A DNA stretch of 64,000 bases from Pimelobacter simplex (GTDB taxonomy: Bacteria; Actinomycetota; Actinomycetes; Propionibacteriales; Nocardioidaceae): contig NZ_CP096276.1 in NCBI RefSeq assembly GCF_024662235.1, positions 4,278,001 through 4,342,000 on the forward strand. The letters are read 5' to 3'. Position numbers and translations under genes: made by a program. Positions 8,331 through 17,669 of this stretch are shown here, in pieces (the first letter of the stretch is position 1; every line of letters begins with the position of its first letter). The notes beneath the pieces were generated by a model that worked only from the letters and a program-made list of their open reading frames with translations, was not told the DNA's origin and did not search any database.

Positions 8331-10547
8331 CTACGCGCGGGCCGCGAACGCCTCGGTCAGCACGCCGACGGTGGTCAGGTCGACCTCGGCGCCGACCAGC
8401 GGCGGGTCGTCGGGGCGGGAGGTCTCGATCTCGAGGAGCCGGCCGCAGGCCGGGCAGGCGTACATCTGCGAGCGCAGGTCGCGGTGCAGCCGGATCTCGG
8501 TGCCGAGCTCGGGAGCGTCGATCGCCAGCACGCCGGCGTACTCCTTCCAGCTCTCGGCGGCGGGCGCCAGCGCGTGCCCGCACCGGCAGGCCACCACGGC
8601 GTCGTCGACCGTGCCCTCGATCCGCAGCGCGTCACCGAGCAGCGCGAGCGTCGGGCGCGGCTCACCCGCGGCGGCGACCGGCCCCTCCTTGGCCCGTGGC
8701 CAGGCGCGGCGCAGGGCGCGCACCTCGTCACGACGGGTCCGGGTGCGCTCCTCGTCGACCCGGCCGCCGGCAAGCACCACGCCGTAGATCTGGGTGGCGG
8801 TCTCCGCGCTGATGACCTCCTGGGCGAGGTCGGCCTGGACGTCGGCGGGGTCGCGCTCGATCGGGTCGCCCCAGCCACCGCCGGCCTGGGGGAACCAGAA
8901 GAAGACGTCGCCGGCCTGGAGCATGAAGTCGGCGGTCTTGGCCTCGGTCTCCTCGACCGTGCCGGCCAGGCGGTCCATCTCGAGCGGCACCTCACCGCCC
9001 TCGACGTGGGACCAGAAGTCGCTCCCCCGTACGACGACCCGCGCGTTGCAGCGCGCCGGGTAGCCGCCGAAGATGCCCGACGCCGTCGGCACCTCGAAGC
9101 CGTGCCCGCCGACCGCCGCGCGCAGCCAGTGCGCGTGGTGCAGCGTCATCGCCGCCGACGCGCTCTGCCCACCGCGCTGACGCCCGGGTCCGCCCGAGTC
9201 GGGCAGCAGCCGCCGGTAGAGCCACAGCAGCGGCATGATCATCTCCTGGGCCTCGACGTTGGGCACCTGGCAGTGGCTGATGCAGCGGTGCCCCTGGGGG
9301 CTCAGCCCGTCGCGGTGGGCGTAGGCGCCGCCGCCGGTCTGCATGGCGTCGAGCACGATCCAGCCCGAGTAGTCGCCGTACTGGTCGATGCCGTTGGGGC
9401 AGAACAGGTCGGTGCCGCCGGCCGGCGAGGCCTGCGCCTCGTCGATATAGGTCGGGTGCGTGGCCATCAGCTTGGACACGGCCTCGGTCGTGGTCATCTC
9501 GGCCATCCAGATGCCGCCGAGCGGGCCCTGGCTGCACGCGGCGGGCGGGAGCGAGGTCAGCAGCGTGCGGTCGGGGCAGACGATCTCGATCGCCCGCAGC
9601 GCCCCGGAGTTCCAGGGGATGTCGAAGGCCAGCAGCGGCAGCACCCCGGCGTAGACGCCCGCGAGCAGGCCGGTGCGGGTGCAGTTGACGAAGCCGTGGG
9701 CCTCGGGATCGGTGCCGGTGAAGTCGAAGCGCAGCGCGTCGCCGGTCTTGGTCAGCTCGAGGTTGACCCGGTGCAGCGTGTTGGTGTGGCCGTCGTGGTC
9801 GAGGTACGAGCGCGCCCGGAAGACGCCGTCGGGCAGCTCGCGCAGCCGCTCGCGCACCCGCGCCTCGCTCAGGTCGAGCAGGCGGTCCATCACCGACAGG
9901 ACGGTGTCGAGGCCGTAGCGGGCGACGAGCTTGCCGAGCTCCGTCGTACCGACCCGGTTGGCGGCGATCAGGCCGCGCAGGTTGAGGCTGAGCGCGTCGG
10001 GCAGCCGGCTCATCCCGGTGATCATCGACCAGACGTCGGTGCGCACCTTGCCGCCGTCGACCAGCTTGACCGGCGGGATCTGGAGGCCCTCCTGGTAGAT
10101 GTCGCGGGCCTGGGGCATGAAGCCGCCGTGCTCCATGCCGCCGATGTCGAGCTGGTGGCTGCACGCGCCGGCCCAGGCGACGAGCCGCCCGTCGTGGAAG
10201 ATCGGCTGCAGGATGCCGATGTCGGGGGCGTGGAGCGCGCCCTTGTGGGGGCTGTTGAGCACGAAGCAGTCGCCCTCGTTGATGCCCGGGTCCTCGGCGC
10301 AGTCGGCGATGACGTGCTTGACCATCTCCGACATCGACGAGGCGTGGTAGATCACCGTGCGGCCCATCGCGACCAGCTGGCCGTCGGCGCGGTAGAGACC
10401 GACGTTGAAGTCGTCGGCCTCGCTGACGATCGGCGAGCCGGAGACGGCCTTGAGGGCGACCGCCTGCTCGGTGTTGATGGACTCCAGGCGGTGCCGGATG
10501 ACCTCGAAGGTGATCGGGTCGACGTCGGTCTGCTGCAGGGCGCTCAT
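8331..10547 (-). CDS. HyuB-type subunit fused to an acetone-carboxylase-gamma-like zinc domain
   Basis: A 738-residue fusion. Residues 1 to about 570 match the hydantoinase B/oxoprolinase B family ([20 protein letters not shown] at the start, [33 protein letters not shown]). The last 90 residues carry two Cys pairs, CRC near 654-656 and CPAC near 698-701, in a context ([26 protein letters not shown]) that resembles the small zinc-binding subunit of acetone and acetophenone carboxylases. With the HyuA partner upstream (ATGA overlap) this suggests an ATP-dependent carboxylase of a ketone or phenolic compound rather than a hydantoinase. The reaction is inference; the fusion is seen directly because the frame is open throughout. 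Confidence 0.88.
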   Translation of the reverse strand: MSALQQTDVDPITFEVIRHRLESINTEQAVALKAVSGSPIVSEADDFNVGLYRADGQLVAMGRTVIYHASSMSEMVKHVIADCAEDPGINEGDCFVLNSPHKGALHAPDIGILQPIFHDGRLVAWAGACSHQLDIGGMEHGGFMPQARDIYQEGLQIPPVKLVDGGKVRTDVWSMITGMSRLPDALSLNLRGLIAANRVGTTELGKLVARYGLDTVLSVMDRLLDLSEARVRERLRELPDGVFRARSYLDHDGHTNTLHRVNLELTKTGDALRFDFTGTDPEAHGFVNCTRTGLLAGVYAGVLPLLAFDIPWNSGALRAIEIVCPDRTLLTSLPPAACSQGPLGGIWMAEMTTTEAVSKLMATHPTYIDEAQASPAGGTDLFCPNGIDQYGDYSGWIVLDAMQTGGGAYAHRDGLSPQGHRCISHCQVPNVEAQEMIMPLLWLYRRLLPDSGGPGRQRGGQSASAAMTLHHAHWLRAAVGGHGFEVPTASGIFGGYPARCNARVVVRGSDFWSHVEGGEVPLEMDRLAGTVEETEAKTADFMLQAGDVFFWFPQAGGGWGDPIERDPADVQADLAQEVISAETATQIYGVVLAGGRVDEERTRTRRDEVRALRRAWPRAKEGPVAAAGEPRPTLALLGDALRIEGTVDDAVVACRCGHALAPAAESWKEYAGVLAIDAPELGTEIRLHRDLRSQMYACPACGRLLEIETSRPDDPPLVGAEVDLTTVGVLTEAFAARA

Positions 10548-12652
10548 CGGGCGGCCTCCTCGGCGCTCGGGTCGGTGGGGATGTGGATCGAGAGGTCGCC
10601 GGAGGCGTGCATGAGGAAGGTCTGGCCGGGGCCGACCACGGCGGTCGTGCCGGGGTACTCGACGATCGCCGGGCCGGCGATCTCCTCGTCGAGGGGCACC
10701 TGGCCGGCCAGGTAGATCGGGGTGCTCACCGCGCCGCCGGCCTCGAAGAAGTAGACCTCGCGGGTCCGGACGGTGTCCGCGCTCTCCCAGTCGGGCCGGC
10801 GCCAGGCGACGTCCGGGGTCGGGATCATCCCGTCGACCCGGACCGTCGTCACCTCCACGCCGGAGCCCTTGAGCGCGGTGCCCGCGCCGTAGATGCCCTC
10901 GTACTGCTCCTGGAAGCGCTCGACGAGCGCGTCGAGGCCCGCGGGCGTGAAGTCGTCGGCGCCGATCGGCACGTAGAGCTCGTGGACCTGGAGGCGGAAG
11001 CGCATGCCGACGTACCGGCTGATCTCGACGTCGTCACCGAGCGCCGTCCGGGCCCGGCCCTCGAGCCGGCCGACGGCCTCGCCGAGCAGGCCGGGCTCGA
11101 CGTGGTCGGCCAGGTGCTCGAAGCCGGCGGGCGTGTGCCGGCCGAAGGCGGCCGAGAAGGAGCGCCGCCGGTCGGCCAGCGCGCAGCCGAGCGCGGAGTG
11201 CGCCGTCGCCGTGCTCGGTACGACGACGTGCCCGATGCCCGCGGTCGCGGCGAAGCGGTAGGCGTGGACCGGACCGGCCCCGCCGAACGCGAACAGCGCG
11301 AACTCACGCGGGTCGTAGCCGGCCCGCAGCGTCGTGCTCCGCAGCACGTCAGCCATCTGGTTGTCGGCGACCTCGCGGATGCCGGCCGCCGCCTTGAGCA
11401 CGCTGAGGCCGAGGGGGCGGGCGACGTGCTCCTCGATCGCCTGCTCGGCGAGGGCCCGGTCGAGCGGCATCCGGCCGCCGAGGAAGTAGTCGGGGTCGAT
11501 GACGCCGAGCACGACGTCGGCGTCGGTGACGGTCGGCAGCGTGCCGCCGCGGCGGTAGCAGGCCGGCCCGGGCTGGGCGCCAGCGCTCTCGGGGCCGACG
11601 CTGAGGTGGCCGTCGCGGACCCGGGCGATGGAGCCGCCGCCGGCGCCGATCGCCTCGACCCGGATGCTGGTCAGCGCCACGTGGTAGCGGCCCACCGAGC
11701 GGCTCGCCTCGAGCACGGGCTCGCCGTCGAGCACCATGCCGACGTCGAAGCTCGTGCCGCCCATGTCGGTCGTGACGACCTTGTCCAGGCCCATCCGGCG
11801 GGCCAGCTTGGCCGAGGCGAGCACGCCGCCGGCCGGTCCGGAGGTGAGCAGGCCGGCGGAGCGCTCGGCCGCCTCGGCCGCGGTCAGCACGCCGCCCGCG
11901 GAATCCAGGATCGTCGCGGTGTCACGCAGGCCCGCGGCCTGGACGGCCGCGTCGAGCCGGGAGACGTAGTCGTGGATGACCGGGCCCAGGTAGGCGTTGA
12001 TCACCGTGGTCGACGTCCGCTCGTACTCGCCCAGCACCGGGATCAGCTCGGAGGACAGGGTGACGTAGGCCCCCGGTGCCTCCTCGCGGATGAGCTCGCG
12101 CACCCGCTGCTCGTGGGCGTCGTTGCGGAACGACCAGAGCAGGCTGACGGCGAAGGCGGTGACGCCCGCGTCGGCGTACGCGCGGATGGTGGCGCGGGTC
12201 CGCTCCTCGTCGAGCGGCACGATCACGGTGCCGGTGTAGTCGACGCGCTCGTTGACCTCGCCGACCTGGTCCGCCTCGATGATCGGCACCGGGAGCGAGC
12301 GCTGCGAGTAGTGCGATCCCTCGGCGACGGTCAGCCCGGTCCAGCTCGCCATCGAGCGCTGGAGGCGCAGGATGTCGGCGAAGCCGCGTGTGGTCAGCAG
12401 CGCCGTCGGCGCGCCCTGGCGCTCGATGAAGGCGTTGGTCGCGGCCGTCGTCCCGTGCGCGAAGTAGCCGATCTGCTGCATCAGCCTGGCCAGGTCGCCG
12501 TGGGGCGCGGCCACGGCGAGCGCGTCGAGCACGCCCCGGGTCCGGTCCTCGGGCGTGGTCGGCGACTTCTGCACGTGCAGCGACCCGTCCGCGCCGATCA
12601 GCACCGCATCGGTGAAGGTGCCACCCACATCGGTTCCCGCTCGATAGTCCAC
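10544..12652 (-). CDS. HyuA-type (hydantoinase A / acetone-acetophenone carboxylase) ATP-dependent subunit
   Basis: A 702-residue protein of the HyuA/oxoprolinase family with the actin-like ATPase phosphate loops [13 protein letters not shown] near the N-terminus and [15 protein letters not shown] in the middle, plus [16 protein letters not shown] 12652 is preceded by a strong ribosome-binding site (AGGAGGA at 12659-12665), so the longer frame was rejected. It forms a two-gene unit with the HyuB fusion by a 4-base overlap. The family activates carbonyl or amide substrates with ATP; the zinc-domain fusion in the partner favours a carboxylase. It is the first gene of the minus-strand cluster and is divergent from the aldolase gene. 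Confidence 0.9.
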   Translation of the reverse strand: MDYRAGTDVGGTFTDAVLIGADGSLHVQKSPTTPEDRTRGVLDALAVAAPHGDLARLMQQIGYFAHGTTAATNAFIERQGAPTALLTTRGFADILRLQRSMASWTGLTVAEGSHYSQRSLPVPIIEADQVGEVNERVDYTGTVIVPLDEERTRATIRAYADAGVTAFAVSLLWSFRNDAHEQRVRELIREEAPGAYVTLSSELIPVLGEYERTSTTVINAYLGPVIHDYVSRLDAAVQAAGLRDTATILDSAGGVLTAAEAAERSAGLLTSGPAGGVLASAKLARRMGLDKVVTTDMGGTSFDVGMVLDGEPVLEASRSVGRYHVALTSIRVEAIGAGGGSIARVRDGHLSVGPESAGAQPGPACYRRGGTLPTVTDADVVLGVIDPDYFLGGRMPLDRALAEQAIEEHVARPLGLSVLKAAAGIREVADNQMADVLRSTTLRAGYDPREFALFAFGGAGPVHAYRFAATAGIGHVVVPSTATAHSALGCALADRRRSFSAAFGRHTPAGFEHLADHVEPGLLGEAVGRLEGRARTALGDDVEISRYVGMRFRLQVHELYVPIGADDFTPAGLDALVERFQEQYEGIYGAGTALKGSGVEVTTVRVDGMIPTPDVAWRRPDWESADTVRTREVYFFEAGGAVSTPIYLAGQVPLDEEIAGPAIVEYPGTTAVVGPGQTFLMHASGDLSIHIPTDPSAEEAAR

Positions 12653-12658
12653 GTTCTC

Positions 12659-12665
12659 TCCTCCT
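12659..12665 (-). promoter_or_regulatory. Ribosome-binding site that fixes the HyuA start
   Basis: AGGAGGA on the minus strand, 6 bases before GTG 12652. It is the strongest such site in the divergent region and decides against the upstream in-frame starts. Confidence 0.8.
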
Positions 12666-12726
12666 GTGGCGTCCATCACGTCGTGGGGGGAGCGTGCCGA
12701 TGCGGGCCGGTCGTCTCCAACGGAGA

Positions 12727-12743
12727 GTTCCGCGTCGCGGTAC
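12727..12743. promoter_or_regulatory. IclR-style palindrome, imperfect copy
   Basis: GTTCCG-CGTCG-CGGTAC: 6-base arms, 5-base spacer, one arm mismatch against the perfect copy at 12779-12795. It lies between the divergent HyuA and aldolase genes. The architecture matches known IclR-family operators; regulator assignment to the IclR at 4017-4781 is inference. Confidence 0.55.
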
Positions 12744-12778
12744 CGACGGTGCCGAGATCGGGCGAATCTCGCCAAGAG

Positions 12779-12795
12779 GTTCCGCATCACGGAAC
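12779..12795. promoter_or_regulatory. IclR-style palindrome, perfect copy
   Basis: GTTCCG-CATCA-CGGAAC, perfect 6-base arms around a 5-base spacer, 52 bases centre to centre from the imperfect copy. Its position 84 bases ahead of the aldolase start and 127 ahead of HyuA suits control of both promoters. Confidence 0.65.
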
Positions 12796-12868
12796 TTTGT
12801 GGTTCCGGTCACCTCGGCGTGGTGATGCGATCGGCGGCATCCCTCCCGTCCTGCCCCGAGGAGCCCCC

Positions 12869-13594
12869 GTGCCGAACGCCCGCCCCGCCCCTGACCCCGA
12901 CCCCGCCGCCCTGCGCGAGGAGGTCGCGGTCGCCGGCCGGGTCCTCGGCCGCGAGGTCGGCGACGACTACGTCTGGGGGCACGTCTCACTGCGCGACCCC
13001 GCGGGCCGCGGGGTGTGGATGAAGCGCAACGGCATCGGCCTGTCCGAGGTGGGCGCCGGCGACGTGCTGCTGGTGGGCTGGGACGGCACGGTGCTCGCCG
13101 GCGACGGGCCGCGGCACCTGGAGTACCCGATCCACACCGAGGTGCTGGCCGCGCGCGACGACCTCGCCGCGGTGGCCCACGTGCACCCCGCGGCCGCCGT
13201 CGCCTTCGCCACCCTCGGCGTCGACCTGCTGCCGCTCTCGCACGCGGCGACCCTGTTCGCGGACCGGCCCGTCGGCCGCTTCGACCGGACCGGCGACCTC
13301 ATCGTCTCCCCCGAGCTCGGCGCCGCCGTGGCTGCGTCGCTGGCCGGCACCGAGGCGGCCTTCCTGGTCAACCACGGGGTCGTCACCGTGGGGGCCACGC
13401 TGGGCGAGGCGGTGCTCCGCGCCGTCGTCCTCGAGGAGGCCTGCCGGGTGCAGCTCGCGGTCCTGGCCGCTGCGGGCGGCCGCGCCCCGGCCAGCTCGGA
13501 CGCGGCCGAGGCCCGCGCCAAGCGGGACCGGGTCTGGGGGCCCGCCAACCGGGAGCACGCCTGGCAGTACCTGCTGCGCCGGCACGCCACCTGA
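12869..13594 (+). CDS. Class II aldolase/adducin family protein
   Basis: A 241-residue member of the fuculose-phosphate-aldolase/adducin fold. Zinc ligands are visible as HTEVLAAR with [11 protein letters not shown] (HxH) and the late [13 protein letters not shown] 12869 was chosen because a GAGGAG site precedes it and the protein then begins at family length; the very long upstream frame is antisense to HyuA and not coding. It is divergent from the carboxylase cluster and shares its IclR-type sites, so it may perform a C-C cleavage or decarboxylation late in the same pathway. Substrate unknown. Confidence 0.85.
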   Translation: MPNARPAPDPDPAALREEVAVAGRVLGREVGDDYVWGHVSLRDPAGRGVWMKRNGIGLSEVGAGDVLLVGWDGTVLAGDGPRHLEYPIHTEVLAARDDLAAVAHVHPAAAVAFATLGVDLLPLSHAATLFADRPVGRFDRTGDLIVSPELGAAVAASLAGTEAAFLVNHGVVTVGATLGEAVLRAVVLEEACRVQLAVLAAAGGRAPASSDAAEARAKRDRVWGPANREHAWQYLLRRHAT

Positions 13595-13612
13595 GCCGCG
13601 CGGGTGGCTCAG
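13591..13612. terminator. Hairpin shared by two convergent stop codons
   Basis: CTGAGCC-GCGCGGGT-GGCTCAG, a 7-base stem with an 8-base loop. The left arm contains the aldolase stop and the right arm the SDR stop, so the same bases can terminate both genes. No U-tract follows, as is usual in this group. Confidence 0.55.
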
Positions 13613-14340
13613 TGCAGGTCGGCGCCCGGCCCGTCGTACGCCGTCTCGCCGCCGTCGACGTGCACCACCGTGCCGGTGACGAACGAGGCGCGGGCCGAGA
13701 GCAGGAACGCGATCGGCTCGGCGACCTCGCCGGGTCGGCCCACCCGGCCCAGCGCGGTGAGCCGGCCGACCATCGCGACGAAGTCGTCGGCGGGCACGCC
13801 CGGCGGGGCGTCACCGCGCAGCATCGGGGTGTCCACCGGCCCCGGGCTGACGCAGTTGACCCGGATCCTGCGGCCGGCGAGCTCGCGCGCGCAGACCAGG
13901 CTCCACCGCACCAGGGCGGCCTTGGAGGCGGCGTAGGCGCCCATCCCCGGATAGCTGCGGTGCGCCGTGGACGACGCGACGGTGACCACAGACGCGTCCG
14001 CGCCGAGCAGCGGCAGCAGCGCGGTCACCAGGTTGCTCGCGCCCACGACGTTGACCGCGAGGAGCCGCTGCCACGTCTCGGCGTCGACCTTGCTGACGCG
14101 CTGCATGTGGGCCGCGCCGGCGGTGAGCACCAGCCCGTCGAGCCCGCCCCAACGCGCCCGTACGACGTCCGCCAGCCGCCCGCAGGACCCCGCGTCGGTC
14201 ACGTCGACCACGGCGTCGGCGCCCGCGGTCCGGTCGGCGACCAGCACCTCGGCCCCCTCGCGGCGGGCGACCGCCACCACCCCGGCACCGATCCCCGACG
14301 CCCCACCCACGACCAGCACGCGCCTGCCCTCGAGCTCCAT
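13609..14340 (-). CDS. Short-chain dehydrogenase/reductase
   Basis: A 243-residue NAD(P)-dependent SDR: nucleotide motif [11 protein letters not shown] (residues 10-20), VTVASSTAH with catalytic Ser, YAASKAAL with the Tyr-x3-Lys pair and [14 protein letters not shown]. This is the classical FabG-like arrangement of full length. It would oxidise an alcohol or reduce a carbonyl; the substrate cannot be read. It stands alone between the convergent aldolase gene and a same-strand AraC regulator gene 58 bases away, so it may belong to either the carboxylase regulon or the hydroxylase regulon. Confidence 0.93.
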   Translation of the reverse strand: MELEGRRVLVVGGASGIGAGVVAVARREGAEVLVADRTAGADAVVDVTDAGSCGRLADVVRARWGGLDGLVLTAGAAHMQRVSKVDAETWQRLLAVNVVGASNLVTALLPLLGADASVVTVASSTAHRSYPGMGAYAASKAALVRWSLVCARELAGRRIRVNCVSPGPVDTPMLRGDAPPGVPADDFVAMVGRLTALGRVGRPGEVAEPIAFLLSARASFVTGTVVHVDGGETAYDGPGADLH

Positions 14341-14398
14341 GGCGGCAGCCTCCGGCCGCCGTACGGGCGGGACAAGGGTGGGTGCCGCCCAGCGAACC

Positions 14399-15328
14399 TC
14401 AGCGCGCGCGCAGGGTGACCGAGGGCGCGACGCCGTAGCGGTCGCGGTAGGCGCCGGCGAACCGGCCCAGGTGGCTGAAGCCCCACTGGTTGGCGGCCTC
14501 GGCGACGCTCGTCGCGCCCCCGCCGAGCAGGTCGGCGTGGACCCGCTCGAGGCGGATGAGCAGCAGCTGCTGGCTCGGGGTGCGGCCGAGGTAGCGCTGG
14601 AAGCCCTGCTGGAGCCGGCGGATGCCGACCCCGGCCTCCCGGGCGAGCTCGGCCGCGGTCCAGTCGCGGGCCGGGTCGGCCTCCATCGCCTCGACCACGC
14701 GGGACACGATCCGCGGGCGGACCGTCCCGCAGCCCGGCTCCTCGGGGAAGCACGCGGCCACGAACGACGCCGTGAGCGTGCCGGCCAGGCGGCGTCCGAC
14801 CCGCTCGTCGCGGGCCAGCGTGGGGTTGCGCAGCACCTCGGTGCCGATCGAGGCCAGCAGCCCGATCCAGGCCCGGCCCGACTCGGTGCGCAGGTCCACC
14901 TGGGCCGGCAGCCGGTCGGTCGGCAGCCCGACGAGCGCGGTCACCTCGTCGGCGAGGTAGCCGCGGTCGATCCGCATGCCGACGATCGAGCAGTCGGCCG
15001 ACCACCGGGTCATCCGGGTCTGCTCGTCCGGCGGGCACACCGTCGCCTGGCCGTCGAGGGAGAGCACGTGGTGGCCGCCCACCTGGGCCTCGAGGACGCC
15101 GCTGCGCGGCACGTTGATCGCCCAGGCGCCGGGGTGGTCGGACTCGACGGCGACCTCGGAGCCCCAGCCGATCCGGGCCAGCCGGACCGGGCCGAGGTCG
15201 ACCGCGCGCAGGTCGGCCGGACCGGCCGGACGCCGCTTCACGACGAGGTCGTGGGGGAAGTACGCCCGCGCGACGGCGTCGGAGAAGTCGCCGAGCTGCT
15301 CGGACGACGCGGTCAAGGTGCCCGTCAT
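14399..15328 (-). CDS. AraC-family transcriptional activator, PheR-like position
   Basis: A 309-residue regulator with a long N-terminal sensing domain of the AraC_binding_2 kind (about residues 1-190) and a C-terminal double helix-turn-helix ([20 protein letters not shown] and a second helix pair in [20 protein letters not shown]). ATG 15328 gives family length; 11 earlier codons were rejected. It is divergent from the flavin reductase and hydroxylase genes. An AraC-type activator divergent from a reductase-oxygenase pair is the layout known for pheR-pheA2A1 phenol hydroxylase loci in Rhodococcus, so phenol-type induction is likely but unproven. Confidence 0.92.
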   Translation of the reverse strand: MTGTLTASSEQLGDFSDAVARAYFPHDLVVKRRPAGPADLRAVDLGPVRLARIGWGSEVAVESDHPGAWAINVPRSGVLEAQVGGHHVLSLDGQATVCPPDEQTRMTRWSADCSIVGMRIDRGYLADEVTALVGLPTDRLPAQVDLRTESGRAWIGLLASIGTEVLRNPTLARDERVGRRLAGTLTASFVAACFPEEPGCGTVRPRIVSRVVEAMEADPARDWTAAELAREAGVGIRRLQQGFQRYLGRTPSQQLLLIRLERVHADLLGGGATSVAEAANQWGFSHLGRFAGAYRDRYGVAPSVTLRAR

Positions 15329-15512
15329 GTCGCACCTCACCCCCTCAGTGACGCCCCTCACACTACCGAGCCCGGATCATCCGCAAAACGCACTCGGCCC
15401 AACCCGGTGCGCATTCCGGACAGCCCCTTCGCGCAGCGGATCGCCGCAGGCGTCGTACCGGCCTAGCGTCCCGGTCCACTCGCCCCCTGATCATCCGAAC
15501 CGAGGAGGACCC

Positions 15513-16058
15513 ATGGACCCGCGGACCCTGCGCTCGACGTTCGGCCGCTTCGCCACCGGCGTCACCGTCGTCACCTGCCGTACGCCGGACGGAGCCCACC
15601 ACGGCGCGACCGTCACCGCGTTCACGCCCATCTCGCTCGACCCGCCGCTCGTCCAGGTCGCGCTCACCCGCACCTCCAAGGCGGCGGCCTTCCTCGACGG
15701 CGCCGCCTTCGCGGTCAACGTCCTCGCCGACGACCAGGTCGACGTCGCGATGCACTTCGCCGGCCGGCCTAGCCCGGACCCGCTCCCCTGGGCCGCCGGC
15801 AGCACCGCCCCCACCCTGCGCGGCACCGCCGCCACCCTCGTGTGCCGCCCCTGGCGTACCGACGACGGGGGCGACCACCTGCTCTTCCTCGGCGAGATCG
15901 TCGAGGTCCACAGCACCGGCCGGCGTCCGCTGCTGTTCAGCGACAGCTCGTTCCACCACCTCGGCGACCGCTCGTCCGACGTCATCTGGCTCGGCTGCCA
16001 GGACGACCCCCACACCGGATGGTTCGGCGCACCCGTGCCGGCCGACACCCACTACTGA
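15513..16058 (+). CDS. Flavin reductase component of a two-component monooxygenase
   Basis: A 181-residue flavin reductase-like (HpaC/PheA2 type) protein: [18 protein letters not shown] at the N-terminus, [32 protein letters not shown] and the closing [11 protein letters not shown]. It would use NAD(P)H to supply reduced flavin to the oxygenase encoded 10 bases downstream. The ATG has an excellent GAGGAGG site 5 bases upstream. The divergent AraC regulator probably activates both genes. Confidence 0.93.
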   Translation: MDPRTLRSTFGRFATGVTVVTCRTPDGAHHGATVTAFTPISLDPPLVQVALTRTSKAAAFLDGAAFAVNVLADDQVDVAMHFAGRPSPDPLPWAAGSTAPTLRGTAATLVCRPWRTDDGGDHLLFLGEIVEVHSTGRRPLLFSDSSFHHLGDRSSDVIWLGCQDDPHTGWFGAPVPADTHY

Positions 16059-16068
16059 GGAGAACCCG

Positions 16069-17655
16069 ATGACCGACACCCTCGCCCCCGAGACCGCCGC
16101 CGGCGACGGTCCGCCGACCGTCAACCCGGCCGCGAACGCCCCCGCCAACCAGCAGACCAACTTCGCGTCCCGGCCGATGACCGGGGACGAGTACATCGAG
16201 AGCCTCCGCGACGGCCGCGAGATCTACCTCCACGGCGAGCGAGTCAAGGACGTCACCACGCACCCGGCGTTCCGCAACCCGGTCCGGATGACCGCCCGCC
16301 TGTACGACGCCCTCCACACCGGCCCCCACGTCGACGAGCTCACGGTGCCCACCGACACCGGCAACGGCGGCGTCACCATGCCCTTCTTCAAGACCCCGAC
16401 CTCCTCGGCGGACCTGCTCAAGGAGCGCGACGCGATCGCCCGCTGGGCCAAGATGACGTGGGGCTGGATGGGCCGCAGCCCCGACTACAAGGCGTCCTTC
16501 CTCGGCACGCTCCACGCCAACAAGGAGCTCTACGCGCCGTTCCAGGACAACGCCGAGCGCTGGTACCGCGAGTCCCAGGAGAAGGTCCTCTACTGGAACC
16601 ACGCGATCATCAACCCGCCGGTCGACCGCAACCTGCCGCCCGACGAGGTCGGCGACGTCTACATGAAGGTCGAGAAGGAGACCGACGCCGGCCTCGTCGT
16701 CTCCGGCGCCAAGGTCGTCGCCACCGGCTCGGCGATCACCAACTACAACTTCATCGCCCACTACGGCCTGCCGATCCGCAAGAAGCAGTTCGCGCTCATC
16801 TGCACCGTGCCCATGGACGCGCCGGGCATCAAGCTGATCTGCCGCTCGTCGTACACGGAGCAGGCGGCCAAGAACGGCGAGCCCTTCGACTACCCGCTCT
16901 CGAGCCGGATGGACGAGAACGACACCATCTTCGTCTTCGACAAGGTGCTCGTGCCCTGGGAGAACGTCTTCATGTACGGCGACGTCGACCGGATCAACGC
17001 GTTCTTCCCGCAGTCCGGCTTCCTGCCCCGCTTCACCTTCCAGGGCTGCACCCGCCTCGCGGTCAAGCTCGACTTCATCGCCGGCCTGCTGATGAAGGCC
17101 CTCGACGCCACCGGCTCCGGCGACTTCCGCGGCGTCCAGACCCGCGTCGGCGAGGTCATCGGCTGGCGCAACCTCTTCTGGTCGCTCACCGAGTCGATGG
17201 CCCGCGACCCCGAGCCGTGGGTCGGCGACGCCGTCATCCCGAAGCTGGAGTACGGCCTGACCTACCGGATGTTCATGATCCACGGCTACCCGCGGGTCAA
17301 GGAGATCATCGAGCAGGACGTCGCCTCCGGCCTGATCTACCTCCCCTCGGGTGCCGCCGACTTCAAGTCGCCCGAGGTGCGCCCGTACCTCGACAAGTAC
17401 GTCCGCGGCTCCAACGGCATCACCGCCGTCGACCGGGTCAAGGTGATGAAGGCGCTGTGGGACTCCATCGGCTCCGAGTTCGGCGGGCGCCACGAGCTGT
17501 ACGAGCGCAACTACTCGGGCAACCACGAGAACGTGAAGGCCGAGCTGCTCTTCGCCGCCCAGAACCGCGGGCACGTGGCCGCGATGAAGGGCTTCGCGGA
17601 CGAGTTCCTCGCCGAGTACGACCTCGACGGCTGGACGGTCCCCGACCTGTTCTGA
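16069..17655 (+). CDS. Two-component flavin hydroxylase, oxygenase component (phenol / 4-hydroxyphenylacetate hydroxylase family)
   Basis: A 528-residue FADH2-using monooxygenase of the HpaB/PheA1 family that ortho-hydroxylates phenolic rings. Visible family blocks are [57 protein letters not shown], the flavin-site segment [16 protein letters not shown] and [20 protein letters not shown] at the end. From memory of the family, the N-terminus and length look closer to Rhodococcus phenol 2-monooxygenase PheA1 than to E. coli HpaB, and the regulator-reductase-oxygenase order agrees. The product would be a catechol; no catechol dioxygenase of the intradiol kind is in the window. Confidence 0.93.
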   Translation: MTDTLAPETAAGDGPPTVNPAANAPANQQTNFASRPMTGDEYIESLRDGREIYLHGERVKDVTTHPAFRNPVRMTARLYDALHTGPHVDELTVPTDTGNGGVTMPFFKTPTSSADLLKERDAIARWAKMTWGWMGRSPDYKASFLGTLHANKELYAPFQDNAERWYRESQEKVLYWNHAIINPPVDRNLPPDEVGDVYMKVEKETDAGLVVSGAKVVATGSAITNYNFIAHYGLPIRKKQFALICTVPMDAPGIKLICRSSYTEQAAKNGEPFDYPLSSRMDENDTIFVFDKVLVPWENVFMYGDVDRINAFFPQSGFLPRFTFQGCTRLAVKLDFIAGLLMKALDATGSGDFRGVQTRVGEVIGWRNLFWSLTESMARDPEPWVGDAVIPKLEYGLTYRMFMIHGYPRVKEIIEQDVASGLIYLPSGAADFKSPEVRPYLDKYVRGSNGITAVDRVKVMKALWDSIGSEFGGRHELYERNYSGNHENVKAELLFAAQNRGHVAAMKGFADEFLAEYDLDGWTVPDLF

Positions 17656-17669
17656 GGCGGACGCCTCAG
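17652..17669. terminator. Hairpin shared by two convergent stop codons
   Basis: CTGAGGCG-GA-CGCCTCAG, 8-base perfect arms (effectively 7 with a 4-base loop). The hydroxylase stop lies in the left arm and the MFS stop overlaps the right arm. It probably terminates transcription from both sides. Confidence 0.6.

Noticed and set aside
6624..10715. A 1363-codon open frame on the plus strand
   Set aside because: It is antisense to the Rieske oxygenase, DoxX and HyuB genes. Its translation is Arg/Asp/Val/Gly-rich low complexity, as expected from the reverse strand of GC-rich coding DNA.
10583..13594. A 1003-codon plus-strand frame ending in the aldolase
   Set aside because: Only the last 241 codons (from GTG 12869) look like a protein; the rest is antisense to HyuA.
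13015..14418. A 467-codon plus-strand frame over the aldolase and SDR region
   Set aside because: It is out of frame with the aldolase and antisense to the SDR, whose motifs are intact.
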